From Spirochaetales bacterium (GTDB lineage: Bacteria; Spirochaetota; Spirochaetia; DTKZ01): a DNA stretch of 49,262 bases. The stretch covers positions 1-49,262 of the forward strand of contig JAISQU010000157.1 in the NCBI GenBank assembly GCA_031274005.1, read 5' to 3'. Within the stretch, counting starts at the first letter, position 1; each line of letters starts with the position of its first letter. A program made the translations under genes and the position numbers. Below the pieces are notes generated by a model. It was not told the DNA's origin, made no database searches, and saw only the letters and a list, made by a program, of their open reading frames with translations. Below, one piece after another: positions 7,535 through 16,758 of this stretch.

Positions 7535-9400
7535 TTACCTGCGGCATGAGAATCTTTTTATGAAGCGCTTTGCGGCCTCATTTTGGGCCGTTGCGGCGGC
7601 GATAATTTCTTCGGTCTGCCTCTGTACGTGCGCAAGGGCAAGACCGTCCTGCTGTACCGCGAGAAGACAAATTCTTGGCGTCTTTTTCTCCACATATTCC
7701 AGGGCCCGGCCGCTCTGGCGCACCGCAGCAAGGCAAATTTTCCGCGTTTTATCCCTGACATATTTCAGCGCGTACCCGTTTTGCCTCACAGCGGCCAGGC
7801 AGATTTGGGGAGTCTGCTCCCGCACATATTCCAGCGCCCAGCCGTCCTTGCGGACCGCGGCAAGGCACATCTGCCTATATTTCTCCGCCGGGCACAAGCG
7901 CCGGTTCACATACTCCAGGGCCCGCCCGGTTTTTTTGACCGCAATCAGGCAGAGCTGCGGATTCTGATCCTTCACAAACTCCAAAGCGCGTCCATCCTGT
8001 TTTACCGCGGCAAGGCACAACTGCGCTGTGCGCGCCTTTTTCCCGATAAACTCCAGGGCCCGCCCATCCTGCCTGAGCGCGGCCATGCAGATTTCCGGCG
8101 TCTTGTCTTCAACATATTCCAAAGCCCGGCCGTTCTGACGTACCGCGGCCATACACAGTTTCGGCGTCCTGTTTTCGACATACTCCAGCGCCTGACCCCG
8201 TGAGCGTACCGCCGCCATACACAATTTTTGGGTTTTCTTTTCGACATATTGCAGCGCGTATCCGTTCTGCTTTACCGCGGCAAGGCACAGCAGGGCATAG
8301 CGCGCGGCGGTAAAAAGATTTTTATCCGTGTATTTCAGGGCAAGGCCGTTCTGCTCCACGGCGGCAAAACAGAGCTCTTCTGTCTGCCTGTGCGCGTACA
8401 TCAGGGAGCTTCCGTTTTGCTGCGCCGCGGCCAGACAAATTTCGGGAGTCTGGTTTTCCACATACCTCAGGGCATTGCCGTCCTGGCGCACCGCCGTAAG
8501 GCACAGTTCTTCGGTCTTGTCCCGAATAAGCCGGAAAATTTCCACAGTCCGGTTATCATCCCCGCTCACCGCGCCGCGCAGGGCGGCAAGACAAAGCCCG
8601 GCAGTCTGCTCCCTGACCAGGCCAAAACACCCCGCGTCCTTCTGAATCGCCGCAAGGCAAAGCGCTTCGGTTTGATTTTTGACGAGAGCCAGCGCCCTGG
8701 GATTGATCTCTATGGCCGCGCGCAGAAGGTCCTCCGCGGGATTATCGACAAACTGAATCGAGAAAGGGTTTCCCAGAACCGCGATTCTGCAGAAGCCTCC
8801 GGACTTGTTCAGAATATTCTTCAAAAGATAACCGTTTCTGAAGAGCTTTGCCTTAAGCAACAGTCCGTGGTTTTGATGTTCCGGCGTCAACCGTAAGGCC
8901 CTGTTCGAAATCTTTCTCACAAAAGCCCGCTGCGCCGCCGCCCATTCCGCCCTGAGGCGGGCGTTCCAGCCGAACATGTCTTCTTCGGAGTTTCTGGTAA
9001 ACTCACGGCTTGACTCGGCCTCGACGAATCCTCCGCTGCCCTGAACAAAACCCGCCCTGTCATAGTCGTCATAACACGCATACGTGATAAAAAAATTGAT
9101 ATGGGGAAAGTTCAGAATCAAGGCCCTGTAAACAGGAAGAGGTTCCGACTCCAAAGTATCAAAAGACACAAACATTTTGGCGGCGTTCACAGCTTGTTCG
9201 TGAATCGCGTTTGAGCAGCAGCCCCAATTGTCCCTTTGCCATTTCCTGTCTGTTTCCTTCCCCCGCGGGACAGGAAGGAGCAGGCCAAAATCAACCGATA
9301 AACCCTTTGCCCCGGCGTTTTCGCGGGAAACAGAAAGCCACATCCGTCTGATGTCATCTTCGTTCCCCCGGCAGTGTATTTCGGTGTTCACATGCGCCAT
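7535..9400 (-). CDS. DUF4116-repeat protein with about 18 repeats
   Basis: A 621-residue protein. The first 200 residues form a globular module starting VNTEIHCRGNEDDIRRMWLSVS that matches the start of the shorter paralogue. From about residue 210 to the end there are about 18 tandem DUF4116 repeats, mostly 22 residues each (AAVRQNGRALEYVEDKTPEICM type), some with short insertions. The repeats are similar enough to suggest recent internal duplication. No catalytic motif or signal peptide is seen. The ATG follows a -10 box (TATACT) by 7 nt with no Shine-Dalgarno. Function unknown. Confidence 0.88.
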   Translation of the reverse strand: MAHVNTEIHCRGNEDDIRRMWLSVSRENAGAKGLSVDFGLLLPVPRGKETDRKWQRDNWGCCSNAIHEQAVNAAKMFVSFDTLESEPLPVYRALILNFPHINFFITYACYDDYDRAGFVQGSGGFVEAESSREFTRNSEEDMFGWNARLRAEWAAAQRAFVRKISNRALRLTPEHQNHGLLLKAKLFRNGYLLKNILNKSGGFCRIAVLGNPFSIQFVDNPAEDLLRAAIEINPRALALVKNQTEALCLAAIQKDAGCFGLVREQTAGLCLAALRGAVSGDDNRTVEIFRLIRDKTEELCLTAVRQDGNALRYVENQTPEICLAAAQQNGSSLMYAHRQTEELCFAAVEQNGLALKYTDKNLFTAARYALLCLAAVKQNGYALQYVEKKTQKLCMAAVRSRGQALEYVENRTPKLCMAAVRQNGRALEYVEDKTPEICMAALRQDGRALEFIGKKARTAQLCLAAVKQDGRALEFVKDQNPQLCLIAVKKTGRALEYVNRRLCPAEKYRQMCLAAVRKDGWALEYVREQTPQICLAAVRQNGYALKYVRDKTRKICLAAVRQSGRALEYVEKKTPRICLLAVQQDGLALAHVQRQTEEIIAAATAQNEAAKRFIKRFSCRR

Positions 9401-9407
9401 ATTTTAT

Positions 9408-9436
9408 AGTATATACAACGAAATCATATTTGGAAA
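9408..9436 (-). promoter_or_regulatory. Promoter of the DUF4116 pair, probably leaderless
   Basis: On the minus strand TTTCCA (9431-9436), a 17-nt spacer and TATACT (9408-9413) lie 7 nt before the ATG at 9400. No ribosome-binding site is seen between them. Confidence 0.5.
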
Positions 9437-9479
9437 CCGGGAGGGCGGGAAATAGCCGGAATAGTTGGGAGGAATTTTT

Positions 9480-10877
9480 TCAACTGTTCACTTCTGCCCG
9501 TTCACCGCTGTTTTTTTGGGGCGCGAATACTTTTTGTATGCTTTGCGTCACAGAGGCGGCGCGTATCCAGCCTTCGGCGGCATCCTCCTCGTCGCCGGGC
9601 TTTTCCGGCCCGATAAAGGCGGTAAATCCCATTTCCGCAGCGGCCCGCAGCCGCCGCCTGAAGTGCGGGACAGGCCGTATCTCGCCCGCAAGGCTTACTT
9701 CGCCGGAAACAGTCGTATTTCCGGGAAAACACAGACCGGTACGCGCCGAATACAGGGCCATTGCGAGGGGAAGCTCTATGCCTACCTCGGTAAGCCGTAT
9801 TCCCCCCGCGACATTGACGTACACATCCTGATCGGAAAACCTTAGAGACGCGTGTTTTTCCAGAACAGCCGCGATGCGCGACACTCTGCCGGGGTCGATT
9901 CTGTCGGAATATACGCGCGACAGCCCGCCCTTTGCGGGAACCGTCAGCGCCTGAATCTCGACCAGAAGAACGCGGCTGCCCTCGTAAACAGGCGCGGGGA
10001 CCACGCCGGGAGGCAGGCTGCCCTCGCGCTCCACAAGAAACAAGGCCGAGGGATCGGCAACCTGCGCAAGGCCTTTTTCCCCCATAGAGAAAAGACCTAT
10101 CTCGTCAACAGAACCGAAACGGTTTTTTGCCGCCCGCAGAAACCGTATATCGCCGCCGGACTGGTCAAAATATAAAACCGTGTCCACCATGTGTTCGATA
10201 ATCTTGGGTCCCGCTATGGCGCCTTCTTTTGTAACATGTCCTATAAAAAAAACCGAAGCGCCCCGCTGCCGGGCCCATTCCGCGATTTCGTGACAGCAGA
10301 ATTTGATTTGGTTAATAGTACCGGGTACTGCTCCCAGATCCGGGGAATGAAGGGTCTGAATGGAATCGACAATGAGCAGTTCGGGGTCAAGCCGGCGCAG
10401 GCAGCCGTCCACAAGACTCAGTTCCGTTTCCGCGAAGATGTGGAGGTTCTTTGAATCCAGCCCCAGACGGTCGGCCCGCCGCCTGATTTGTCCCGGCGAT
10501 TCTTCCCCGGAAAGGTAGAGCGTCCTGTAGCGCATACCCAGCCCGGCGGCGGTTTGAAGCATCAGTGTCGACTTGCCTATTCCCGGCTCGCCGCCTACAA
10601 GGATGGTAGACCCCCTGACAATGCCGCCGCCTAAAACCCTGTCCAGTTCCGTAAGCGTTGATCCCAGCCGAATGCCTTCGGAGGCTTCCACGCTGGAGAG
10701 CAGTACCGCTTCTTTCGGGATTTTTGCGGCGTCCCGCGCCGCGCCGGTTTTCCGGACAGCCTCGCCCTCAATAAAGGTGTTCCATTCACCACAGGAGGGG
10801 CACCTGCCCATCCACTTGGGCTGCGTGTGCCCGCAGCCCCGGCAGGTAAAAACAGGCCGGTTTTTATCTTTGGCCAC
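9480..10877 (-). CDS. radA: DNA repair protein RadA
   Basis: A 465-residue RadA/Sms. In order: a four-cysteine zinc finger (C12, C15, C26, C29), a RecA-like ATPase with Walker A GGEPGIGKST at about 95-104, the RadA-specific KNRFGS motif near 258, and a C-terminal Lon-protease-like domain. RadA drives branch migration of recombination intermediates. The start is GTG at 10877, directly after the PPIase stop (4-nt gap), with AGGAGA very close upstream. It probably depends on the PPIase transcript. Confidence 0.95.
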   Translation of the reverse strand: MAKDKNRPVFTCRGCGHTQPKWMGRCPSCGEWNTFIEGEAVRKTGAARDAAKIPKEAVLLSSVEASEGIRLGSTLTELDRVLGGGIVRGSTILVGGEPGIGKSTLMLQTAAGLGMRYRTLYLSGEESPGQIRRRADRLGLDSKNLHIFAETELSLVDGCLRRLDPELLIVDSIQTLHSPDLGAVPGTINQIKFCCHEIAEWARQRGASVFFIGHVTKEGAIAGPKIIEHMVDTVLYFDQSGGDIRFLRAAKNRFGSVDEIGLFSMGEKGLAQVADPSALFLVEREGSLPPGVVPAPVYEGSRVLLVEIQALTVPAKGGLSRVYSDRIDPGRVSRIAAVLEKHASLRFSDQDVYVNVAGGIRLTEVGIELPLAMALYSARTGLCFPGNTTVSGEVSLAGEIRPVPHFRRRLRAAAEMGFTAFIGPEKPGDEEDAAEGWIRAASVTQSIQKVFAPQKNSGERAEVNS

Positions 10878-10881
10878 TCTC

Positions 10882-11895
10882 CTACCGTGAGACCTTCAGA
10901 AGCTCTACTTCGAAAAGAAGATACGCGTTCGGGGGAATCACTCTACCCGCGCCCCCCGCTCCATAGGCAAGATCGGGAGGCAGCACAAAAGCGCGCTGTT
11001 CGCCCTCTTTCATATCGAGAATCATTTCGTCCCAGCCCTTGATGACCATCCCCCTGCCGGCCTGAAACTCAAAAGGATTCCTGTTCTTGCTTGAGTCGAA
11101 CACCGTACCGTCAAGAAGAAGTCCGGTATAATGAACGGTAACGTAATTGCCCCTGTTCGCCTTGTCGCCGCTTCCGGTTTTTGTTGTTTTGTAGTAAATG
11201 CCCGACGGGCTTGTCTGCGCTCCGGGGAGTATCTGCCTGATTCTGGCGGTAATGTCTTTCTTTTCTTCCTCGGCCGCCAGCGCCGCTTTCCTTGAGGCTT
11301 CCGCAAAAGCCCTGTCAAAAGCAGCCTGATCCGCGGCAAAAGCGCCGGCCTTTGCGCCCTGGCGGATAATTGTAATACTCTGAATTGTATCGCCTTCCCT
11401 GATTTTATTCACCACATCCTGACCCTGGACGACGTGGCCGAAGACGGTATGTTTGCCGTCCAGATGCGGGGTTGCCACATGCGTAATAAAAAACTGACTG
11501 CCGTTGGTACCCGGCCCCGCGTTTGCCATGGACAGGATTCCCGGCCCGGAATGTTTCAGGCCGGGGTCGAACTCATCGGGGAATTTGTAGCCGGGGCCGC
11601 CCGTACCATTACCCGCCGGGTCGCCGCCCTGAATCATGAAATTATTGACAACCCTGTGGAATTTTAGCCCGTCGTAAAAGGGCTTTCCGGCGCGGGGCGA
11701 ATTTTTGATTTTACCTTCCGCGAGGCCCGCAAAGTTAATAACCGTCAGGGGTGTTTTTTCATACTCAAGCTGAACCAGAATATCCCCCTTGACGGTTTTT
11801 ATCCGCGCGTATAATCCATCAGGAAGCGTCTGCGCCTCCAGGCTGCCCACGGCCGCCGAAAGCGCCGCCGCAAAAACAAGTGTTCTGAACTTCAT
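10882..11895 (-). CDS. Dual-family peptidyl-prolyl isomerase (cyclophilin-FKBP fusion)
   Basis: A 337-residue secreted protein. A signal peptide (MKFRTLVFAAALSAAVGSLEAQ, cleavage near residue 21) is followed by a cyclophilin domain (about 25-175; motifs FHRVVNNFMIQGGDP, GSQFFITHVATPHLDGKHTVFG), an Ala/Glu/Lys-rich helical linker (about 180-225) and an FKBP domain (about 240-335; VTVHYTGLLLDGTVFDSS, GWDEMILDMKEGEQR, YAYGAGG-like). Both halves catalyse proline cis-trans isomerisation, here probably in the periplasm for envelope protein folding. Cyclophilin-FKBP fusions (dual-family immunophilins) are known from treponemes. It has GGAGG before the ATG and its own promoter. Confidence 0.92.
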   Translation of the reverse strand: MKFRTLVFAAALSAAVGSLEAQTLPDGLYARIKTVKGDILVQLEYEKTPLTVINFAGLAEGKIKNSPRAGKPFYDGLKFHRVVNNFMIQGGDPAGNGTGGPGYKFPDEFDPGLKHSGPGILSMANAGPGTNGSQFFITHVATPHLDGKHTVFGHVVQGQDVVNKIREGDTIQSITIIRQGAKAGAFAADQAAFDRAFAEASRKAALAAEEEKKDITARIRQILPGAQTSPSGIYYKTTKTGSGDKANRGNYVTVHYTGLLLDGTVFDSSKNRNPFEFQAGRGMVIKGWDEMILDMKEGEQRAFVLPPDLAYGAGGAGRVIPPNAYLLFEVELLKVSR

Positions 11896-11938
11896 GTATA
11901 TCCTCCCAAAAATGCTGTTTTTCTATAATAATACTGGT

Positions 11939-11968
11939 AATATACCGCATCGCGCGTATTATTTACAA
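11939..11968 (-). promoter_or_regulatory. Promoter of the PPIase-radA operon
   Basis: Minus-strand TTGTAA (11963-11968), an 18-nt spacer and TATATT (11939-11944), giving a leader of about 35 nt that contains GGGAGGA before the ATG at 11895. Confidence 0.55.
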
Positions 11969-12112
11969 TGCGCCCCGAGCCTTACAGCCCTTCCCTGTGT
12001 CTACTGAAGCAGGAAACCTTTTGAACCCGCGCTGTACACCCCCGCGGAAGAAATGGTCGGCTCCGTTATTCACGGGAGTCTTCTGGTATAAGAAAAAACA
12101 CATGAGGCGGTC

Positions 12113-12141
12113 TTTTCACTTCCGCGCGGGTACTCTATAAT
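12113..12141 (+). promoter_or_regulatory. Promoter of purU
   Basis: TTTTCA (12113-12118), a 17-nt spacer and a consensus TATAAT (12136-12141), followed by AAAGGA about 8 nt before the ATG at 12163. Confidence 0.6.
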
Positions 12142-12162
12142 GCGGAAAAGGATATAAACGGC

Positions 12163-13026
12163 ATGACGAATCCTGCGAACAAGGCAATTCTGCTTCTGTC
12201 CTGTCCCGATGCGCGGGGGATTGTGGCGGAGGTGTCGCATTTTATTTTTACCTATAATGGGAATATCCTGTATTCGGATCAGCATACGGATTCCGAGACG
12301 GATACTTTTTTTATGCGGGTCGAGTGGGACCTGGCGGGCTTCAGAATAGCGGAGAACAAAATCCTGGCGGCTTTTGAGCCTGTTGCGGACAAGTTTTCCA
12401 TGAACTGGCGCATTGAGTTTTCTTCGCATATTCCGCGGATAGCGATTTTTGTTTCAAAAATGGACCACTGTTTGTACGATCTTCTTTTGCGGACGCGGGA
12501 GGGGGAACTGGCCGGCGATATTGTTATGATTGTGAGTAACCATAATGCGCTTGCGCCGGTGGCGCAGTATTTCGGAGCGCCTTTTCATTTTATTCCTGTA
12601 ACGGAGGCGGCAAAGGCCGCGGCGGAGGCGAAGGAGCTTGAGCTTTTGCGTGAGCAGAATATAGACCTTGTTATTCTTGCGCGGTATATGCAGGTTTTGA
12701 GCGATACTTTTGTCAGGGAGTTCAGGAACAGGATAATCAACATTCATCACAGCTTTCTTCCCGCTTTTGTGGGGGCAAAGCCGTATCATCAGGCTTTTGA
12801 GCGCGGCGTTAAAATCATAGGGGCCACGAGCCATTACGTGACCCCTGATCTGGATCAGGGGCCCATTATTGAGCAGGATGTGGCGCGGATAAGCCACAGG
12901 GACGCGGTGTCCGATCTTGTGCGAAAGGGCAAAAATCTGGAGAAAATTGTGCTTTCACGGGCGGTGCGCTTGCATCTTGAACACCGTATTCTTATATTTG
13001 GAAATAAAACTGTCGTTTTCGGTTAA
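12163..13026 (+). CDS. purU: Formyltetrahydrofolate deformylase PurU
   Basis: A 287-residue enzyme that hydrolyses 10-formyl-THF to THF and formate, supplying formate and balancing one-carbon pools. An N-terminal ACT domain (about 8-85, starting ILLLSCPDARGIVAEV) is followed by a formyltransferase-like domain with the family motifs NIHHSFLPAF, GAKPYHQAFERGVKIIGATSHYV and LDQGPII. The length is typical. It has its own promoter and Shine-Dalgarno. The next gene is 59 nt downstream, so cotranscription with gpmI is possible. Confidence 0.95.
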   Translation: MTNPANKAILLLSCPDARGIVAEVSHFIFTYNGNILYSDQHTDSETDTFFMRVEWDLAGFRIAENKILAAFEPVADKFSMNWRIEFSSHIPRIAIFVSKMDHCLYDLLLRTREGELAGDIVMIVSNHNALAPVAQYFGAPFHFIPVTEAAKAAAEAKELELLREQNIDLVILARYMQVLSDTFVREFRNRIINIHHSFLPAFVGAKPYHQAFERGVKIIGATSHYVTPDLDQGPIIEQDVARISHRDAVSDLVRKGKNLEKIVLSRAVRLHLEHRILIFGNKTVVFG

Positions 13027-13085
13027 GACCGGTTTCGGTTACATGGCCGGTTGGGCGCAGATGAGGACATGAGGAGAAGATCGCT

Positions 13086-14738
13086 ATGGTAGAAGCCTTA
13101 AAAAAGAATCCCAAATTTCAGGGAAGGCGGGGCCCTGTGGTGCTCGCCATTCTGGACGGAGTCGGCTACGGCAAATATAAAGAGGGGGACGCTGTCGCGG
13201 AAGCGAAGACCCTTACTCTGGACGCGCTGGAATCCTCGTGTCCGCACACAAAACTCAAGGCCCACGGGACTGCGGTGGGCCTTCCCTCTGATGAGGACAT
13301 GGGCAACAGCGAGGTCGGGCACAACGCCATGGGCTGCGGCCGCGTTTTCGCGCAGGGTGCAAAGCTGGTAAGCGGTTCCATCGAAACAGGAGATCTTTTC
13401 AGCGGCGAGACATGGAAAACCCTTGTGAGCGGGGTAAAGCAGTCGGGGGGCAGCCTGCATTTTATCGGGCTTTTTTCCGACGGAAATGTCCACAGCCACA
13501 TAGACCACTTGAAGGCCATGCTGAGGCAGGCCGCCGCGGAGGGCGTGGGAAAGGCGCGGATTCACATTCTGCTGGACGGCCGCGACGTGGGGGAGACTTC
13601 GGCTCTGGAATACATTGATCCTTTTGAGGCTTTTCTCGCGGAGCTGAACAAGGGCGGCGCGGACTATCGTATTGCCTCAGGCGGCGGCCGACAGGTTATT
13701 ACGATGGACCGCTACGGCGCGAACTGGGACATGGTACGCAAGGGCTGGGAAATCCACGTGCAGGGCAAGGGCCGGCAGTTCGCGAGCGCGCGTGAGGCGG
13801 TGGAAACCCTGCGCGGGGAAACACAGGCCATAGATCAGGATTTGCCGCCCTTTGTTATCGCCGAAGGAGGATCTCCGGTGGGGCCCGTGGCGGACGGAGA
13901 TTCTGTTATTTATTTCAATTTCCGCGGGGACAGGGCTTTGGAGATTACCGCGGCTTTTGAGGACGACGCCTTTGACAAGTTTGACCGCGGTCTGAGGCCT
14001 GCGGCCTGCTACGCCGGCATGATGGAATACGACGGCGACCTGCATATACCCAAACAGTATCTTGTCTCGCCGCCGTCAATCGACAGAACTCTGGGTGAAT
14101 ATCTTGTGGCTTCCGGTGTGAAGCAGCTGGCCATCAGCGAGACGCAGAAGTACGGCCATGTCACGTATTTCTTTAACGGAAACAAGCTGGGCAAGTACAG
14201 TGAGGAACTTGAAGACTATGTTGAAATAAAGTCCGATGTCGTTCCTTTCGAGCAGCGGCCCTGGATGAAATGCGCGGAGATTACCGACAAGGTGATCGCG
14301 GCCATAGAAAGCGGTAAGTACGGCATGATACGGCTGAACTTTCCCAACGGCGATATGGTTGGGCACACGGGCATCTACCAGGCCGTTATCTGCGCCCTTG
14401 AGGCTGTGGATCTTTGCCTTGGCCGCATCCGGCAGGCCGTCGCGAAAGCCGGCGGCGTTTTGATTATTTGCGCAGACCACGGCAACTCCGACGATATGTT
14501 TGAGCACGAGAAGAAAAGCGGGAAGGTTCTGACAAAGGCCGACGGAAGCCCCTGTGCGAAGACGGCCCATTCCCTGAATCCCGTGCCCTGCATTATTTAT
14601 GACCCTGAATCAAAGGGGGAGTATTCGGCGCAGTTAAAAGAGGGTTTGGGCATCAGCTCTCTCTCGGCGACGAGTATGGAACTTCTGGGCTTTACGCCGC
14701 CCGGGGAGTATGATCCGTCTGTACTGACTTTCAAGTAG
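13086..14738 (+). CDS. gpmI: 2,3-bisphosphoglycerate-independent phosphoglycerate mutase
   Basis: A 550-residue Mn-dependent enzyme interconverting 3- and 2-phosphoglycerate in glycolysis. The alkaline-phosphatase-superfamily core is seen: ILDGVGYG near residue 22 supplies the first metal aspartate, MGNSEVGHN near 72-80 holds the catalytic serine, and ADHGNSDDM near 460 holds metal ligands. It is somewhat longer than the common form of about 510 residues. GAGGAGA precedes the ATG. It is followed after 5 nt by the CYTH gene. Confidence 0.95.
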   Translation: MVEALKKNPKFQGRRGPVVLAILDGVGYGKYKEGDAVAEAKTLTLDALESSCPHTKLKAHGTAVGLPSDEDMGNSEVGHNAMGCGRVFAQGAKLVSGSIETGDLFSGETWKTLVSGVKQSGGSLHFIGLFSDGNVHSHIDHLKAMLRQAAAEGVGKARIHILLDGRDVGETSALEYIDPFEAFLAELNKGGADYRIASGGGRQVITMDRYGANWDMVRKGWEIHVQGKGRQFASAREAVETLRGETQAIDQDLPPFVIAEGGSPVGPVADGDSVIYFNFRGDRALEITAAFEDDAFDKFDRGLRPAACYAGMMEYDGDLHIPKQYLVSPPSIDRTLGEYLVASGVKQLAISETQKYGHVTYFFNGNKLGKYSEELEDYVEIKSDVVPFEQRPWMKCAEITDKVIAAIESGKYGMIRLNFPNGDMVGHTGIYQAVICALEAVDLCLGRIRQAVAKAGGVLIICADHGNSDDMFEHEKKSGKVLTKADGSPCAKTAHSLNPVPCIIYDPESKGEYSAQLKEGLGISSLSATSMELLGFTPPGEYDPSVLTFK

Positions 14739-14743
14739 GCGCC

Positions 14744-15307
14744 ATGCCTGTAGAGATTGAAATGAAAGCCTGGGTGCACAGGCCGGAAGAAACGCTCGGG
14801 CGCGTCCAGAGGCTGTGCGTTTTTCAGAAAGATTATGTGAAGAATGACGCCTACTTCAGCGCGCCGAAGGCTTCGCCCCTGGCCGGGGACGCCGGGTCGG
14901 ATTTACGCGTTCGCAGCGAAAACGGGCAGTGGGTGTGTACCTATAAAAAGAAGAGTGTCAAAAACGCTCTGGAGGTTAACGAAGAAAACGAGTTTACGCT
15001 TTCCGACGGGCCGCTCTTCATGGATTTGCTTGAGAAGCTCGGCTGTGAAAGAAGTATACGTAAAGTAAAGCGGGGCAAACAGTATGCCTGCCGGGGGCTT
15101 ACCGTGGAAGTCTCTGATGTTCAGGGGCTGGGTCTTTTTGTGGAGGCCGAGAAGGTTCTGGAGGCGGCCCGGCCGGAGGAGATAGCCGCCTGGGAAAAAA
15201 CAATAAGGCGGTTTTTTGCGGATATAGGCATCCGCGATGAGGATATTGAGGCAAGGCCGTATTCTGCTATGCTGAGGGAAAAAGGACAAACAGGAAAGGC
15301 GCCGTAA
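14744..15307 (+). CDS. CYTH-domain protein (class IV adenylate cyclase / triphosphatase-like)
   Basis: A 187-residue protein with the diagnostic N-terminal ExExK motif (E4-I-E6-M-K8), followed by alternating charged residues of a triphosphate tunnel: DLRVRSENG, CTYKKKSV, EVNEENEF, and VEVSDVQGLGLFVEAEK near the C-terminus. The family splits triphosphates: CyaB-type cyclases make cAMP, thiamine-triphosphatases release phosphate, others act on inorganic tripolyphosphate. The activity here cannot be chosen from sequence. It is cytoplasmic and sits between gpmI and an unknown gene with gaps of 5 and 2 nt. Confidence 0.85.
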   Translation: MPVEIEMKAWVHRPEETLGRVQRLCVFQKDYVKNDAYFSAPKASPLAGDAGSDLRVRSENGQWVCTYKKKSVKNALEVNEENEFTLSDGPLFMDLLEKLGCERSIRKVKRGKQYACRGLTVEVSDVQGLGLFVEAEKVLEAARPEEIAAWEKTIRRFFADIGIRDEDIEARPYSAMLREKGQTGKAP

Positions 15308-15309
15308 AA

Positions 15310-15867
15310 ATGTTTCAAAAGAAAAGGCGTGGCGCGGATATAAACGATATTGCCGCTTTTTTCAGGGAGCTGGTTTCCCGCTCCGGGGAATTTCTGGGCC
15401 GGCCCGTGCGCGTGCATTTTATCGCGGATGCCGCTCAGTGCAGGGCCGGGTCTTCCGATGCGGGAGATTTCCTGCCCTTTCTGCGTATGGTACTTTTTGA
15501 CGCCGCCCAGAATACCGCTGCCAATCCGGACACATCTCTTCATGTTCATACAGCCGATGGGGGCGTGGCCGGCGCCGCCGGAGAAATCACCGCCGCCATT
15601 GCGGGCAAGTCCGGCGATGATATGAATAACGATGAGTTTTTTATCATAACCTGGGGAAAGGCGGGCATGCAAAAAAATCTCGTGAAGGAGTTTTCCGGCC
15701 TGCCCGAGGCCGCTCGGAAAAGGCTGACCCTGTTTCATTTGCCTCTGGGCATGGGTAATACACGGACTGAAATGAACGCCCTCGCGGCGGCGGTGAGGAC
15801 TCTTCTGAAAGGTAAGCGCATCGCGGCCGGCGAGGCGGGCCTGCGTATAGTTCAGGGGAAAATATAA
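15310..15867 (+). CDS. Hypothetical protein downstream of CYTH gene
   Basis: A 185-residue protein I do not recognise. It has no signal peptide or clear membrane segment, an N-terminal basic stretch (MFQKKRRG), and an Ala/Gly-rich middle. It starts 2 nt after the CYTH gene and shares its coding character, so it is likely real and cotranscribed with gpmI and the CYTH gene. Its 3' end overlaps the convergent metallo-beta-lactamase gene by 16 nt. Confidence 0.65.
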   Translation: MFQKKRRGADINDIAAFFRELVSRSGEFLGRPVRVHFIADAAQCRAGSSDAGDFLPFLRMVLFDAAQNTAANPDTSLHVHTADGGVAGAAGEITAAIAGKSGDDMNNDEFFIITWGKAGMQKNLVKEFSGLPEAARKRLTLFHLPLGMGNTRTEMNALAAAVRTLLKGKRIAAGEAGLRIVQGKI

Positions 15868-16706
15868 TACACGTGCTGCCGGGCGAATCCCGCAAAACCC
15901 GCCTCTTCCACGGCGGGAAGAACTTTTTCCCAACTGTCCTGATAATGCATCAGATAGGTTTTTGCCCTGATGTCTTTGGGCAGAGTCGACAATTCCTCCA
16001 AAGAAGAATGAACCCCGCCGGTGAAAAACTGACAGTCATGAAAAATTGCCTGGATTTTTTTGTTTGACCCGTAATCGCGGACCATGTCGGGGTCAAAGCG
16101 TGTGTCGCTGGAAAAAAGTATTATATTGTCGATGACAAGCCCGAAGCTGGGAAAGCTGTCTTCCCATGTGGAGGCGCTGTCGGGAATGTGCATGGTTCTG
16201 AATATTTTAAGGTTAATCGAACCAATATCGGCCTCCCATGTCTCACGGGGATAGCCGGCAGCCCATACGGGACGCTTTATTTCCCAAAAATCACCAAAGG
16301 TAAGGGGCTTGCCCCCCGTACGCTCATTGTAGGCCGCGCCGCCGGCCAGTGAATAATCCCACAGAATGTTTTCAAAATATTCAGGGATACAGATTGCCGG
16401 TTTTTTCTTTTTCATGTACCTGCTGGTAAGGCAGACCTCTTCAACGCCGCCTATGTGATCCGCATGTGTATGGGTCAGAAAATAATTGCGAATATTGCTT
16501 AGCGGGCAGCCGATACTGTGCAGAGCCTGAGGGGTTTTTGTGCCGCAGTCAACAAGCAGATGGTCTTTGCCCTTGATGATTAAAAGATTTGTCTGGTTAA
16601 GGATTTTTGAAAACGCGCTTCCTGTTCCGATAAAAAACAACCGCAGCTCTTCGTCTTCATATGAAAGACTGAGCTTTTCGCCATTGGCAAGTGGTTCTAT
16701 ACGCAT
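15852..16706 (-). CDS. MBL-fold metallohydrolase
   Basis: A 284-residue metallo-beta-lactamase-fold protein with the zinc motif THTHADHIGG near residue 80, further histidines in RTMHIPDSAS and the C-terminal LMHYQDSW, and an aspartate in FSSDTRFDPD. The layout resembles RNase Z-like and phosphodiesterase-like members; the substrate is unknown. An in-frame ATG exists at 16724, but 16706 (MRIEPL) is preferred because TATACT with an upstream TG lies exactly 6 nt before it and would place the transcription start at the ATG. No Shine-Dalgarno is present. The 3' end overlaps the preceding plus-strand gene. Confidence 0.85.
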   Translation of the reverse strand: MRIEPLANGEKLSLSYEDEELRLFFIGTGSAFSKILNQTNLLIIKGKDHLLVDCGTKTPQALHSIGCPLSNIRNYFLTHTHADHIGGVEEVCLTSRYMKKKKPAICIPEYFENILWDYSLAGGAAYNERTGGKPLTFGDFWEIKRPVWAAGYPRETWEADIGSINLKIFRTMHIPDSASTWEDSFPSFGLVIDNIILFSSDTRFDPDMVRDYGSNKKIQAIFHDCQFFTGGVHSSLEELSTLPKDIRAKTYLMHYQDSWEKVLPAVEEAGFAGFARQHVYYIFP

Positions 16707-16712
16707 ACAATC

Positions 16713-16721
16713 AGTATAGCA
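16713..16721 (-). promoter_or_regulatory. Extended -10 promoter, leaderless, for the MBL gene
   Basis: Minus-strand TGCTATACT is an extended -10 element; the hexamer TATACT (16713-16718) ends 6 nt before the ATG at 16706. No good -35 box is seen, as is common for extended -10 promoters. Confidence 0.5.
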
Positions 16722-16758
16722 CATTTACAGCAAAAGTGCAGAAAATCGGATAAGAAAA

